A stretch of DNA of 64,000 nucleotides. Origin: Halanaerobiales bacterium. Lineage in GTDB: Bacteria > Bacillota > Halanaerobiia > Halanaerobiales > DTU029. The notes beneath the pieces were generated by a model, which was not told where the DNA came from, searched no databases, and saw only the letters and a program-made list of their open reading frames with translations. Of the stretch, positions 57,196 through 64,000 are shown piece after piece. Made by a program: the position numbers and the translations under genes. Location: NCBI GenBank assembly GCA_022360715.1, contig JAKSCG010000200.1, positions 1 to 64,000 on the forward strand, read 5' to 3'. Numbering within the stretch: the first letter of the stretch is position 1; each line of letters starts with the position of its first letter.

Positions 57196-58251
57196 ATGAA
57201 AAAGATCATTTTTATTATTAATATTTGCTTAGTATTGCTGATTTTACTCAGTGGTGGTTTGTTTGCAACGAAATTAAGTCCGACTCCAGATAATCCTGTG
57301 ATGATCAGAATTGGTACTACAGATAAGCTCGATGATTTATCGGTAGGATTGGAGTATACCATGTGCAAAGTCTTTGAAGCAATGGTTGAAACCAATAGCG
57401 GCGGAGCTATTCAGGTTCAAATTTTTCCGTCAGGACAACTGGGAACCGTACTGAATATGCTGGAATCCGTTCAGGGCGGAGAGCTCGAAACCTGTACCGG
57501 TACCGCAGGTATATCATCTTTTTATCCTAAATGGCAGGTTTTTTCTATCCCTTATCTGTTCCCTAATTCAGCGGTAGCTATGGCTGTAATGAATGAAAGT
57601 GATTTTATGTTAGAGCTTTATGAAGATATGAGGAAGGAGACGGGTATTAGAGTTCTAGGGGTTGCCCAGAACGGTTTTAGGCACTTTACCAATAGTAAAA
57701 GGATTATCCGTACCCCGGAGGACTTGAAAGGGTTGAAGTTTAGGGTTATGCAGGGTCCTATTTATCAAAAGGTAGTTGAGGCCCTTGGTGGTACTGCTAC
57801 CCCTATTGCCTGGTCTGAACTATATACTGCCCTAAAAACCGGTGTCGTTGACGGACAGGAAAACCCGATTTCCGGAGTTAAATTAGGTAATCTGGATGAA
57901 GTGCAAAAATACATTACCCTGGATGGACATATCTGGAGTGAGAATTATCTGGTAATTAACGACCAATTCTTCAATAGTTTACCCAGGGAATTTCAATTGG
58001 TAATTAAGGAAGCCGGGAGCGAAGCAGCCAGAGCCGGAACTGCCTCTGAACACATTGCGTCCTATATTGTCGGGGTTGATTATGTCCTGGAACATGGAAT
58101 GGAGATTTACAAACCAACTCCGGATGAAATGGAGATGTTCAGGGAAAAATCGACACCGGTTATTAATTGGCTTAAAAATGAAATCGGTGCTGAGCCAGTT
58201 GAAGAAATGATCAAAACAGTGGAAAAGTATAGCGAAAAATTAGGTTATTAA
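57196..58251 (+). CDS. dctP: TRAP transporter substrate-binding protein, DctP type (first system)
   Basis: 351 residues. Signal peptide IFIINICLVLLILLSGGLFA, no lipobox. DctP body: VQIFPSGQLGTVLNMLESVQGG, RTPEDLKGLKFRVMQGPIYQKVVEALG with the conserved arginine region that contacts a carboxylate, PIAWSELYTALKTGVVDGQENP, and HIWSENYLVIND. It binds a carboxylate outside the cell for the DctQM pair that follows. A G/C stem-loop lies after the gene. Confidence 0.94.
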   Translation: MKKIIFIINICLVLLILLSGGLFATKLSPTPDNPVMIRIGTTDKLDDLSVGLEYTMCKVFEAMVETNSGGAIQVQIFPSGQLGTVLNMLESVQGGELETCTGTAGISSFYPKWQVFSIPYLFPNSAVAMAVMNESDFMLELYEDMRKETGIRVLGVAQNGFRHFTNSKRIIRTPEDLKGLKFRVMQGPIYQKVVEALGGTATPIAWSELYTALKTGVVDGQENPISGVKLGNLDEVQKYITLDGHIWSENYLVINDQFFNSLPREFQLVIKEAGSEAARAGTASEHIASYIVGVDYVLEHGMEIYKPTPDEMEMFREKSTPVINWLKNEIGAEPVEEMIKTVEKYSEKLGY

Positions 58252-58294
58252 CTTATTTATTTTTTAAATAAAGGTATCCCACTATTTGATGCCG

Positions 58295-58311
58295 GGGGGG
58301 TAAAACCCCCC
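58295..58311 (+). other. G/C stem-loop between dctP and dctQ
   Basis: GGGGGG / CCCCCC with a TAAAA loop, then TTATCTC. Probably protects the dctP message or lowers expression of the membrane subunits. Confidence 0.65.
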
Positions 58312-58344
58312 TTATCTCAAATATCTTTTAAAGGGGGTAAGGCT

Positions 58345-58869
58345 TTGATTACTTCTTTAAAAAATATAACATTATTGCTAAGTGATTTTATTGATAAGAT
58401 TTGTAAAGGACTGACTATATTAATTGTTGGAATACTGGTATTTATTGTCCTGCTACAGGTTGTCTTCCGCTATATATTAAACATGGGACTACCCTGGGTA
58501 GATGAGTTATCCCGATACATCAATCTCTGGGTTGCCTTTTTGGGAGCAAGCATCGGCTTTAAATATAGTGAGCATGTCGGTATTTCCTTTTTCACCAATT
58601 ATTTACCTAAACAAGTCTTTCGGATATTTAAATTATTAACCAATATTTTAATGATGATCTTTTTGTGTGTAGCTTTTTATTATAGTTATAATTTTGTAGC
58701 CACCTCCAGGTCGATTACACCGGCGATGCAGATCTCTTTTAAGTGGCCGAAGGCCAGTCTATTTGTTGGACTGGGTATTATGATAATCCATCTGTTAAGC
58801 TTTATTTTTAAAGACCTGGATGATTATACTAAGGACAAGCTTTCGGTTAATAGTAAAGAAATTTCTTAA
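58345..58869 (+). CDS. dctQ: TRAP transporter small permease, DctQ type (first system)
   Basis: 174 residues, TTG start after AAAGGGGG. Four helices: ILIVGILVFIVLLQVVFRYILN, YINLWVAFLGASIGFKY, LLTNILMMIFLCVAFYYSY and LFVGLGIMIIHLLSFIF. The conserved MGLPWVDELSRYINLW motif is present. It joins DctM to make the membrane part. Confidence 0.9.
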   Translation: MITSLKNITLLLSDFIDKICKGLTILIVGILVFIVLLQVVFRYILNMGLPWVDELSRYINLWVAFLGASIGFKYSEHVGISFFTNYLPKQVFRIFKLLTNILMMIFLCVAFYYSYNFVATSRSITPAMQISFKWPKASLFVGLGIMIIHLLSFIFKDLDDYTKDKLSVNSKEIS

Positions 58870-58888
58870 GAAAAAAAGGGGGATAATA

Positions 58889-60175
58889 ATGGCGGCCTGG
58901 TTATTGATACCTTTTGCTTTGTTGCTGATATCGGGAATCCCGATTGCTTTTTGTTTGTTGTTTGCCGTTTTTATTTTCATGCATGCCTGGGGAATGATTC
59001 CCTTTAGTATTATCCCTAAATATATGTTTAGCGGTATTAATTCCTTTCCTTTGCTGGCAGTGCCCTTTTTTATACTGGCCGGTCAACTGATGAATATGAG
59101 TGGGATAACCGGTCGACTGGTTGAATTTGCTAACGTAGTTATCGGGAGAATCCACGGGGGATTAGCCCAGGTTAATATTTTAGCCAGCATTATTTTTGCC
59201 GGATTAACCGGAGCAGGTGTTGCCGATACATCTGCCATTGGTTCTATCCTAATCCCGGCAATGGAAAAACAGGGCTTTGACCGAGATTATAGCGCAGCAG
59301 TTACCGCTGCTTCTTCGGTCATTGGACCGATTATTCCTCCCAGTGTTTTGATGGTAATTTATGCTAATGTAGTAGGGATCTCAGTAGGAGATTTATTCTC
59401 AGCAGGATTTATTCCAGGCATACTGGTCGGTCTGGGATTGATGGTGTTAACCTATTATTATGCTAAAAAACATCATCACCCCAGAAGAACAGAAAGGGTT
59501 ACCCTACAGCAATTTATTTCAGTAACCAAAGATGCTCTGTTAGCCCTTTTAATGCCAACTATTATTGTAGGCGGTATTCTCGGAGGTATTTTTACACCGA
59601 CTGAAGCGGCAGCAGTCGCTGTTGCTTATGCATTATTTGTCGGATTCTTTATTTTTAAATCACTAAAAATAACCGACTTACCCGGAGCCTTACTGGAAAG
59701 TGCCAAGACTACCGGTATTATATTACTGATCATCTCCTGTGCTACCATTTTTGGCTGGGGATTAACAGTTCTTCATTTACCGGAACTATTAGCTAATACT
59801 GTTTTATCAATAACAACCAACCCGATAATAGTAATGCTTTTCATTAATATATTTTTGCTCTTTATGGGGATGATTATGGAAGTTGGTGCAAATGTAATTA
59901 TTTTGGCCCCGGTACTTGCTCCGCTTGCAATTGAGTTAGGAATAGATCCATTACATTTTGCTTTAATTATGATTGTTAATTTAAATATTGGGCTGGCAAC
60001 CCCACCGTTGGGTGTTTGCCTTTTTGTTGCTGCCCCGATTGCCGGCACTTCTTTAGAAAAATTATCCAGAGCAATCTGGCCGTTCTTGTTGATAGAAATT
60101 ATTGTATTACTAATTTTGACTTATTCACCTTCCTTGGTATTATTTCTACCAAGATTATTCGGTTACGGAGGTTAA
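58889..60175 (+). CDS. dctM: TRAP transporter large permease, DctM type (first system)
   Basis: 428 residues from ATG 58889 after AAAAGGGGG, not from an upstream in-frame ATA/ATG that overlaps dctQ. About twelve helices. Family features: IPIAFCLLFAVFIFMHAWG, SGITGRLVEFANVVIGRIHGGLAQVNILAS, GLTGAGVADTSAIGSILIPAM, SSVIGPIIPPSVLMVIYANV and FTPTEAAAVAVAYALFVG. Na+-driven uptake of the DctP ligand. Confidence 0.94.
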   Translation: MAAWLLIPFALLLISGIPIAFCLLFAVFIFMHAWGMIPFSIIPKYMFSGINSFPLLAVPFFILAGQLMNMSGITGRLVEFANVVIGRIHGGLAQVNILASIIFAGLTGAGVADTSAIGSILIPAMEKQGFDRDYSAAVTAASSVIGPIIPPSVLMVIYANVVGISVGDLFSAGFIPGILVGLGLMVLTYYYAKKHHHPRRTERVTLQQFISVTKDALLALLMPTIIVGGILGGIFTPTEAAAVAVAYALFVGFFIFKSLKITDLPGALLESAKTTGIILLIISCATIFGWGLTVLHLPELLANTVLSITTNPIIVMLFINIFLLFMGMIMEVGANVIILAPVLAPLAIELGIDPLHFALIMIVNLNIGLATPPLGVCLFVAAPIAGTSLEKLSRAIWPFLLIEIIVLLILTYSPSLVLFLPRLFGYGG

Positions 60176-60294
60176 GCATCATGTTGTTTGGTATTAATTA
60201 TTAAGGAGGTGGTTAAATAAAAGTATTTTTTAAGGATAATTAAAGGCGAATTGGCAGAATGTTATTAATTATGTATTAAGGAGGATAATAATTA

Positions 60295-61278
60295 ATGAAA
60301 AAATTGTTGTTATTGACGTTGGTGTTGGCCATGGTGTGTGGTTTTAACCTGGCCACTAGTGCGAAAAGTATGTTTTTAGCCAGTGCTTTCGAGAGGGATC
60401 ATATTTTAGTACAGATGGGTTATCGGTTTAAAGACTTAGTCGAAAAATATACCGACGGAGGAATTACGGTTAAAATATCACCAGGTGGAGCGATGGGAGG
60501 CGAAACGGCTTTAATTGAACAGACTTCGGCCGGTCTTGTCGACGGAACATTAACCGGTACCCAACCAATATCTTTATATGCCAAGGAATATTATTGGTTT
60601 TCAACCCCATATGTTTTAAAAGATTTTGCGGTGAGTAAAAGTTTATGGGATAGTGAATTAGGGGGTAACATTAAAGAAACAGTTCTTAAAAATGGGAATA
60701 TCCGCATTCTTAATCTGGTGTATAGAGGTTCGCGCAATATGACATCGAACATCAAATTTTACACTCCCCAACAGTTGGTTAAGGAGAAAGTTAAACTGAG
60801 ATTGCCGATTATCCCGGAATGGGTTAATGTTTGGAAAGAAATTGGGGCCAATATTGCTACTGTTGATTTATCCGAACTATTTTCGGCAGTGCAAATGGGG
60901 GTAGCTGATGCAACTGAGGGTCCGGCCCCGCAAATATTAACCGTTCATTTGGATGAAGTACAAAAATATTTAATTATGACGAGTCACCAGGTATCAACCG
61001 GTAATATTTCATTAAATGAAGATTATTATCAAAGTCTGACTAAAGAAGAACAAGCAGCAGTTAATCGGGCGGCAAGAGAAGCCGGCGAGTGGGCGTCAAG
61101 TATTCAAGCCGCTAAAGAAAATCAACAAATCGTTGAGTTACAGGAAAAGGGAATGACCGTGATCATACCGGATAAACAAGCATTTTTAGATGCCGCTAAA
61201 CCGGCCCTGGAAAAAATGTTTGCAGAGAGATGGGCCGGCGAATATAAAGATGTTGAACCATATATAAATTCATTCTAA
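60295..61278 (+). CDS. dctP: TRAP transporter substrate-binding protein, DctP type (second system)
   Basis: 327 residues. Signal peptide LLLTLVLAMVCGFNLATSA. The DctP fold: VKISPGGAMGGETALIEQTSAG, VKLRLPIIPEWVNVWKEIGANIATVDLSELFSAVQMGVADA given in parts (VKLRLPIIPEWVNVWKEIG and LSELFSAVQMGVADATEG), and YLIMTSHQVSTG. It differs strongly from the first DctP, so the ligand is probably different. Before it (60176-60294) are two Shine-Dalgarno-like AAGGAGG sites, the first leading only to tiny frames. A stem-loop follows the gene. Confidence 0.93.
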   Translation: MKKLLLLTLVLAMVCGFNLATSAKSMFLASAFERDHILVQMGYRFKDLVEKYTDGGITVKISPGGAMGGETALIEQTSAGLVDGTLTGTQPISLYAKEYYWFSTPYVLKDFAVSKSLWDSELGGNIKETVLKNGNIRILNLVYRGSRNMTSNIKFYTPQQLVKEKVKLRLPIIPEWVNVWKEIGANIATVDLSELFSAVQMGVADATEGPAPQILTVHLDEVQKYLIMTSHQVSTGNISLNEDYYQSLTKEEQAAVNRAAREAGEWASSIQAAKENQQIVELQEKGMTVIIPDKQAFLDAAKPALEKMFAERWAGEYKDVEPYINSF

Positions 61279-61295
61279 GCGTAAAGAGCAAAGAG

Positions 61296-61350
61296 GGAAC
61301 CCTCTTGCTAGGATAGGCTTTAAAGCGGCGATCAAGAGGGTTCCATTTTA
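61296..61350 (+). terminator. long stem-loop after the second dctP
   Basis: GGAACCCTCTTG (61296-61307) is the exact reverse complement of CAAGAGGGTTCC (61333-61344); a 25-base loop and ATTTTAAT follow. Probably a partial terminator. Confidence 0.75.
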
Positions 61351-61380
61351 ATAAATTTCAGGTAAGGGTGATTATCGGAG

Positions 61381-61908
61381 ATGAATAGAAGAAATTTTTT
61401 TAATGGTATGATCAGGGTGCTTAAAAATATCAATACGTTGTTATTCCTGGTGATGATCATAGCCGTACTCCTGCAAATAGCTGATCGACACTTTTTGCCG
61501 ACAGAATTTACCTGGACAGTTGAGGCTTCAAGGTATTTGTTTGTAATAATTGTTTTTTGGGGTACTGTCATTGCTTTTTATGAACGAGAGCATATTATTA
61601 TTAATTCATTGCTCAACCGATTGCCGAAAAAGATGATCCCATATACAAGATTAATCACCAACCTTAACTTAGCGATCTTTATATTTATAGCTTTAAATGG
61701 CGGAATAAAAATGGCTAAAGTCACCTGGAATGTACATGCCGGTTCTTTAGAGATTTTCGGAATTAAGCGGGGGTATTTATACGGGTTAATAATCGTTGGG
61801 ATGCTCATCTTTTCGCTCGTAGTATTAAACGATACAATTGATCAAATTAAAAAGATACTGCAAGCTAATATAAATGGTTGCCATGATTCAGACGGAGAAT
61901 ATAGATAA
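61381..61908 (+). CDS. dctQ: TRAP transporter small permease, DctQ type (second system)
   Basis: 175 residues. Helices LLFLVMIIAVLLQIADRHFLP, YLFVIIVFWGTVIAFYER, LITNLNLAIFIFIALNG and YGLIIVGMLIFSLVVLND; FTWTVEASRYLFVI is the DctQ motif. There is little Shine-Dalgarno beyond GGTAAGGG some 13 bases before the ATG. Forms the membrane part with the next gene. Confidence 0.9.
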   Translation: MNRRNFFNGMIRVLKNINTLLFLVMIIAVLLQIADRHFLPTEFTWTVEASRYLFVIIVFWGTVIAFYEREHIIINSLLNRLPKKMIPYTRLITNLNLAIFIFIALNGGIKMAKVTWNVHAGSLEIFGIKRGYLYGLIIVGMLIFSLVVLNDTIDQIKKILQANINGCHDSDGEYR

Positions 61909-61928
61909 TTGGTGGGGAGGTTCTGATC

Positions 61929-63209
61929 ATGTTTTTTTTCTTTATCTTGATCCTGATTTTTTTATTTTTAATCGGGATACCGGTAGCAATATCCATTGGG
62001 ATTACCCCGGTTTTTATTATGTGGCTTTTTAGTGATCAATTACAAATCAATTATAGTATTATCGCCCATCGACTGGTCGGAGGAGTCGACAGCTTTGTTC
62101 TTTTATCGATACCGTTTTTTTTGTTAGTAGGGAAATTAATGAATACCGGTGGGATTACCGATCGAATCTTTAATTTTGCCAGAGGATTAGTGGGACACCT
62201 TAAAGGCGGTTTAGGTCACGTTAATGTGGTCGCCAGTTTGATCTTTTCCGGTATTACCGGGACTGCTGCTTCAGATGTTGCCGGTTTAGGTGCAGTAGAA
62301 ATAAAAGCGATGGAAGAGTCAGGTTATGATACGGAATTTGCGGCTGCGATCACCGGGGCTTCGGCTACGGTAGGTCCAATTATCCCACCAAGTTTACCAA
62401 TGATTATTTATGGTGTGTTAGCAACTGTCTCGGTGGGGCGACTATTAATCGGCGGACTGCTTCCCGGCTTATTATTGGGATTGTTATTAATTATTATGGT
62501 GGCATATTATGCCAACAAATATGACTATCCACGAGAAGCAAAAGCGTCCTGGTCACAAAGAATAAAATTATTTTTAGAAGGATTTCCGGCCTTACTAACA
62601 CCGGTTATCCTGATCGGTGGCATATTTTGGGGGGCGTTTACTCCGACCGAAGCAGCCGCAGTTGCGGTTTTGTATTCACTGGTGTTCGGGCTGATAACGA
62701 AAGAATTAAATATTAGAATAATCTGGGAAAAATTACAGGAAGCAATGCTGGATAGTGCGGTAATCGGAATCATTATTGCTGCCGCCGCTGTATATGGTTG
62801 GTTTTTAGTTAGATTAAGTATACCGGATAATTTAGTACAACTGGTTACTGGTGTGACCGACAGTAAGATTGTTGTCCTATTATTATTAAACCTATTTTTC
62901 TTAATTATTGGCTCTTTTTTAGAAACAATTGCCGCTTTAACAATCTTTGTGCCGATCGTTGTTCCAGTTTTAACAACTTTTCAGATCGACCCCTTACATT
63001 TTGGAGTGGTCTTAGTATTTAACTTAATGATTGGCCTATTAACCCCTCCCTTTGGCATTAATTTGTTTATCTTAAGTCGAATTACCGGTAAAAGGGTTGA
63101 AGAATTAATAGTTCCGGTCGCAAAGTTTTTGGGAGTATTAATCTTTGTCCTGTTGATCATAACTTTTATTCCGGAGATAGTAACCTGGCTCCCTACTACC
63201 TTGATGTGA
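61929..63209 (+). CDS. dctM: TRAP transporter large permease, DctM type (second system)
   Basis: 426 residues, about twelve helices, GGGGAGG before the ATG. FFLLVGKLMNTGGITDRIFNF, GHLKGGLGHVNVVASLIFSG, TGTAASDVAGLGAVEIKAM, SATVGPIIPPSLPMIIYGVL and GAFTPTEAAAVAVLYSL are the family landmarks. Na+-coupled import of the second DctP's ligand. Directly followed by the LarA-like gene. Confidence 0.94.
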   Translation: MFFFFILILIFLFLIGIPVAISIGITPVFIMWLFSDQLQINYSIIAHRLVGGVDSFVLLSIPFFLLVGKLMNTGGITDRIFNFARGLVGHLKGGLGHVNVVASLIFSGITGTAASDVAGLGAVEIKAMEESGYDTEFAAAITGASATVGPIIPPSLPMIIYGVLATVSVGRLLIGGLLPGLLLGLLLIIMVAYYANKYDYPREAKASWSQRIKLFLEGFPALLTPVILIGGIFWGAFTPTEAAAVAVLYSLVFGLITKELNIRIIWEKLQEAMLDSAVIGIIIAAAAVYGWFLVRLSIPDNLVQLVTGVTDSKIVVLLLLNLFFLIIGSFLETIAALTIFVPIVVPVLTTFQIDPLHFGVVLVFNLMIGLLTPPFGINLFILSRITGKRVEELIVPVAKFLGVLIFVLLIITFIPEIVTWLPTTLM

Positions 63210-63245
63210 TTTAGCCAAATTTTAAGATAAATTAGGGTGATTAAA

Positions 63246-64000
63246 ATGGAAAAACTTGATACGAAACAAGGATTTTTAAGTGAGCTTGATTTAGAAAATC
63301 TCATAAAAAAAGGGTTAGCGCAAAAAGATTTTACCGGCCAAAAGCTATTGGTCATAATCCCTGATGCTACTCGCACCTGTCCCACTTCTTTAATATTTAA
63401 AACGATCTGTGACGAACTGGACCCAATTGTAGCCAGCTTAGATTTTTTGATTGCCCTGGGGACTCACCCCCCACTAAATGATCGGCAAATCGAAGATTTA
63501 GTCGGTATGCCCAAACAGGAAGTGGCAATAAAATATAACTCAGTTAGTATTTATAACCACAATTGGCAAAAAAATTTAGTTAAAATTGGAGAAATCGATC
63601 GAGAGACCGTACAAAATATCTCCCGCGGATTCTTGCAGGAAAAAATCCCGGTCACAATTAATCAAAGGGTATTGGAAGCTGAGCAGATAATTACGGTCGG
63701 GCCGGTCTTTCCCCATGAGATGGTCGGCTTTTCCGGTGGATACAAGTATTTATTTCCGGGAGTATCTGGTCCGGAAATTATTAATGTTTTTCACTGGTTG
63801 GCCGCACTTATTACTAATCTTAAGATTATCGGTTATCGAGATACACCGCCCCGTGCCTTGATTAATCAGGCTGCATCTCTGGTCAAAACACCGCTTACTT
63901 CAATATCACTAGTAGTTGATGGCCAGAAAACATGCGGAATCTTTGTTGGTGAGATCGGTCAAGCATGGAGTTCGGCGGTAGAGCTTTCCAAAGAGCGCAA
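63246..64000 (+). CDS. LarA-like nickel-dependent racemase family protein (3' truncated by window)
   Basis: 251 codons are open to the window edge from ATG 63246. LarA-family (DUF2088) motifs occur in order: IIPDATRTCPTSL near residue 40 (the PDxTR motif), IALGTHPPL with the first key histidine, YNHNWQKNL in place of the usual HD motif, PHEMVGFSGGYKYLFPG with the conserved lysine that tethers the nickel pincer cofactor, and NVFHWL. LarA proteins racemise or epimerise alpha-hydroxyacids. Its position after two TRAP systems and a hydroxyacid dehydrogenase supports a hydroxy-acid catabolic role, perhaps inverting a chiral sugar acid. The C-terminal part is not seen. Confidence 0.85.
   Translation, partial: MEKLDTKQGFLSELDLENLIKKGLAQKDFTGQKLLVIIPDATRTCPTSLIFKTICDELDPIVASLDFLIALGTHPPLNDRQIEDLVGMPKQEVAIKYNSVSIYNHNWQKNLVKIGEIDRETVQNISRGFLQEKIPVTINQRVLEAEQIITVGPVFPHEMVGFSGGYKYLFPGVSGPEIINVFHWLAALITNLKIIGYRDTPPRALINQAASLVKTPLTSISLVVDGQKTCGIFVGEIGQAWSSAVELSKER

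Noticed and set aside
1-64000. CRISPR arrays, rRNA genes, insertion sequences
   Set aside because: No regularly spaced repeats, no rRNA sequence and no transposase or terminal inverted repeats with target duplications were seen.

Overview
The window is AT-rich DNA of a low-GC, Gram-positive-type anaerobe. Signs of a spore former are a gerP-like germination cluster with a sigma-K-like promoter, a YjcZ-type small protein, and a Ku plus split LigD end-joining set. TRAP transporters and an ars operon fit an anaerobic heterotroph. A Halanaerobiales/Clostridia-type host is my inference; no rRNA or marker gene is present to place it.

Layout. (1) 1-8403: right end of a prophage: tail genes, an NlpC/P60 protein, a very long tail-tip protein ending in a pectate-lyase-like beta-helix, a Rha-type antirepressor, a lysis module (XhlA-like, amidase, holin-like), small accessory genes, a frameshifted gene, a candidate type I toxin with an antisense promoter, and an HTH/excisionase-like gene. 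It stops at the 3' end of a tRNA-Gly gene, the probable attachment site. (2) 8497-13760: housekeeping and small genes, a VOC enzyme, Ku convergent with split LigD, two DUF1540 genes, tRNA-Thr. (3) 14083-25184: an operon with two TIM-barrel sugar-phosphate isomerase/epimerase-like proteins, two Gfo/Idh/MocA dehydrogenases, a complete Opp/Dpp-type ABC transporter, a VOC protein and a ROK regulator. (4) 25452-34145: GntR/UTRA regulator, AnmK, a PHP metallohydrolase, a sugar ABC transporter without its ATPase, and a sulfatase-fold hydrolase. (5) 34142-40975: membrane protein, gene remnant, small ferritin-like protein, staygreen homologue, ars operon, DUF1576 pair. (6) 41195-47399: chemoreceptor, NhaC-type antiporter, gerP-like spore cluster, YjcZ-like peptide. 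(7) 47567-53478: uronate isomerase, a sugar ABC transporter, a trypsin-fold protease, a small sporulation-type membrane protein. (8) 53574-64000: a FadR-type GntR regulator behind a tandemly duplicated promoter-operator, split transketolase, a beta-hydroxyacid dehydrogenase, two TRAP transporters, and a LarA-like racemase cut by the window end.

Together, regions 3, 4, 7 and 8 look like four catabolic islands for uptake and isomerisation/oxidation of sugars, sugar acids and hydroxy acids, each with its own regulator or transporter. Every substrate-binding-protein gene (five of five) is followed by a stem-loop, as expected when the binding protein is made in excess over the membrane subunits.

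Most notable: the candidate prophage type I toxin-antitoxin locus; the duplicated perfect promoter plus operator before the FadR-type regulator; a promoter bracketed by a perfect inverted repeat; three genes whose best Shine-Dalgarno points at ATA, ATT or ATC; a degenerate ABC ATPase; and a staygreen homologue in an apparently non-photosynthetic organism. All calls come from reading the sequence; no searches were run.
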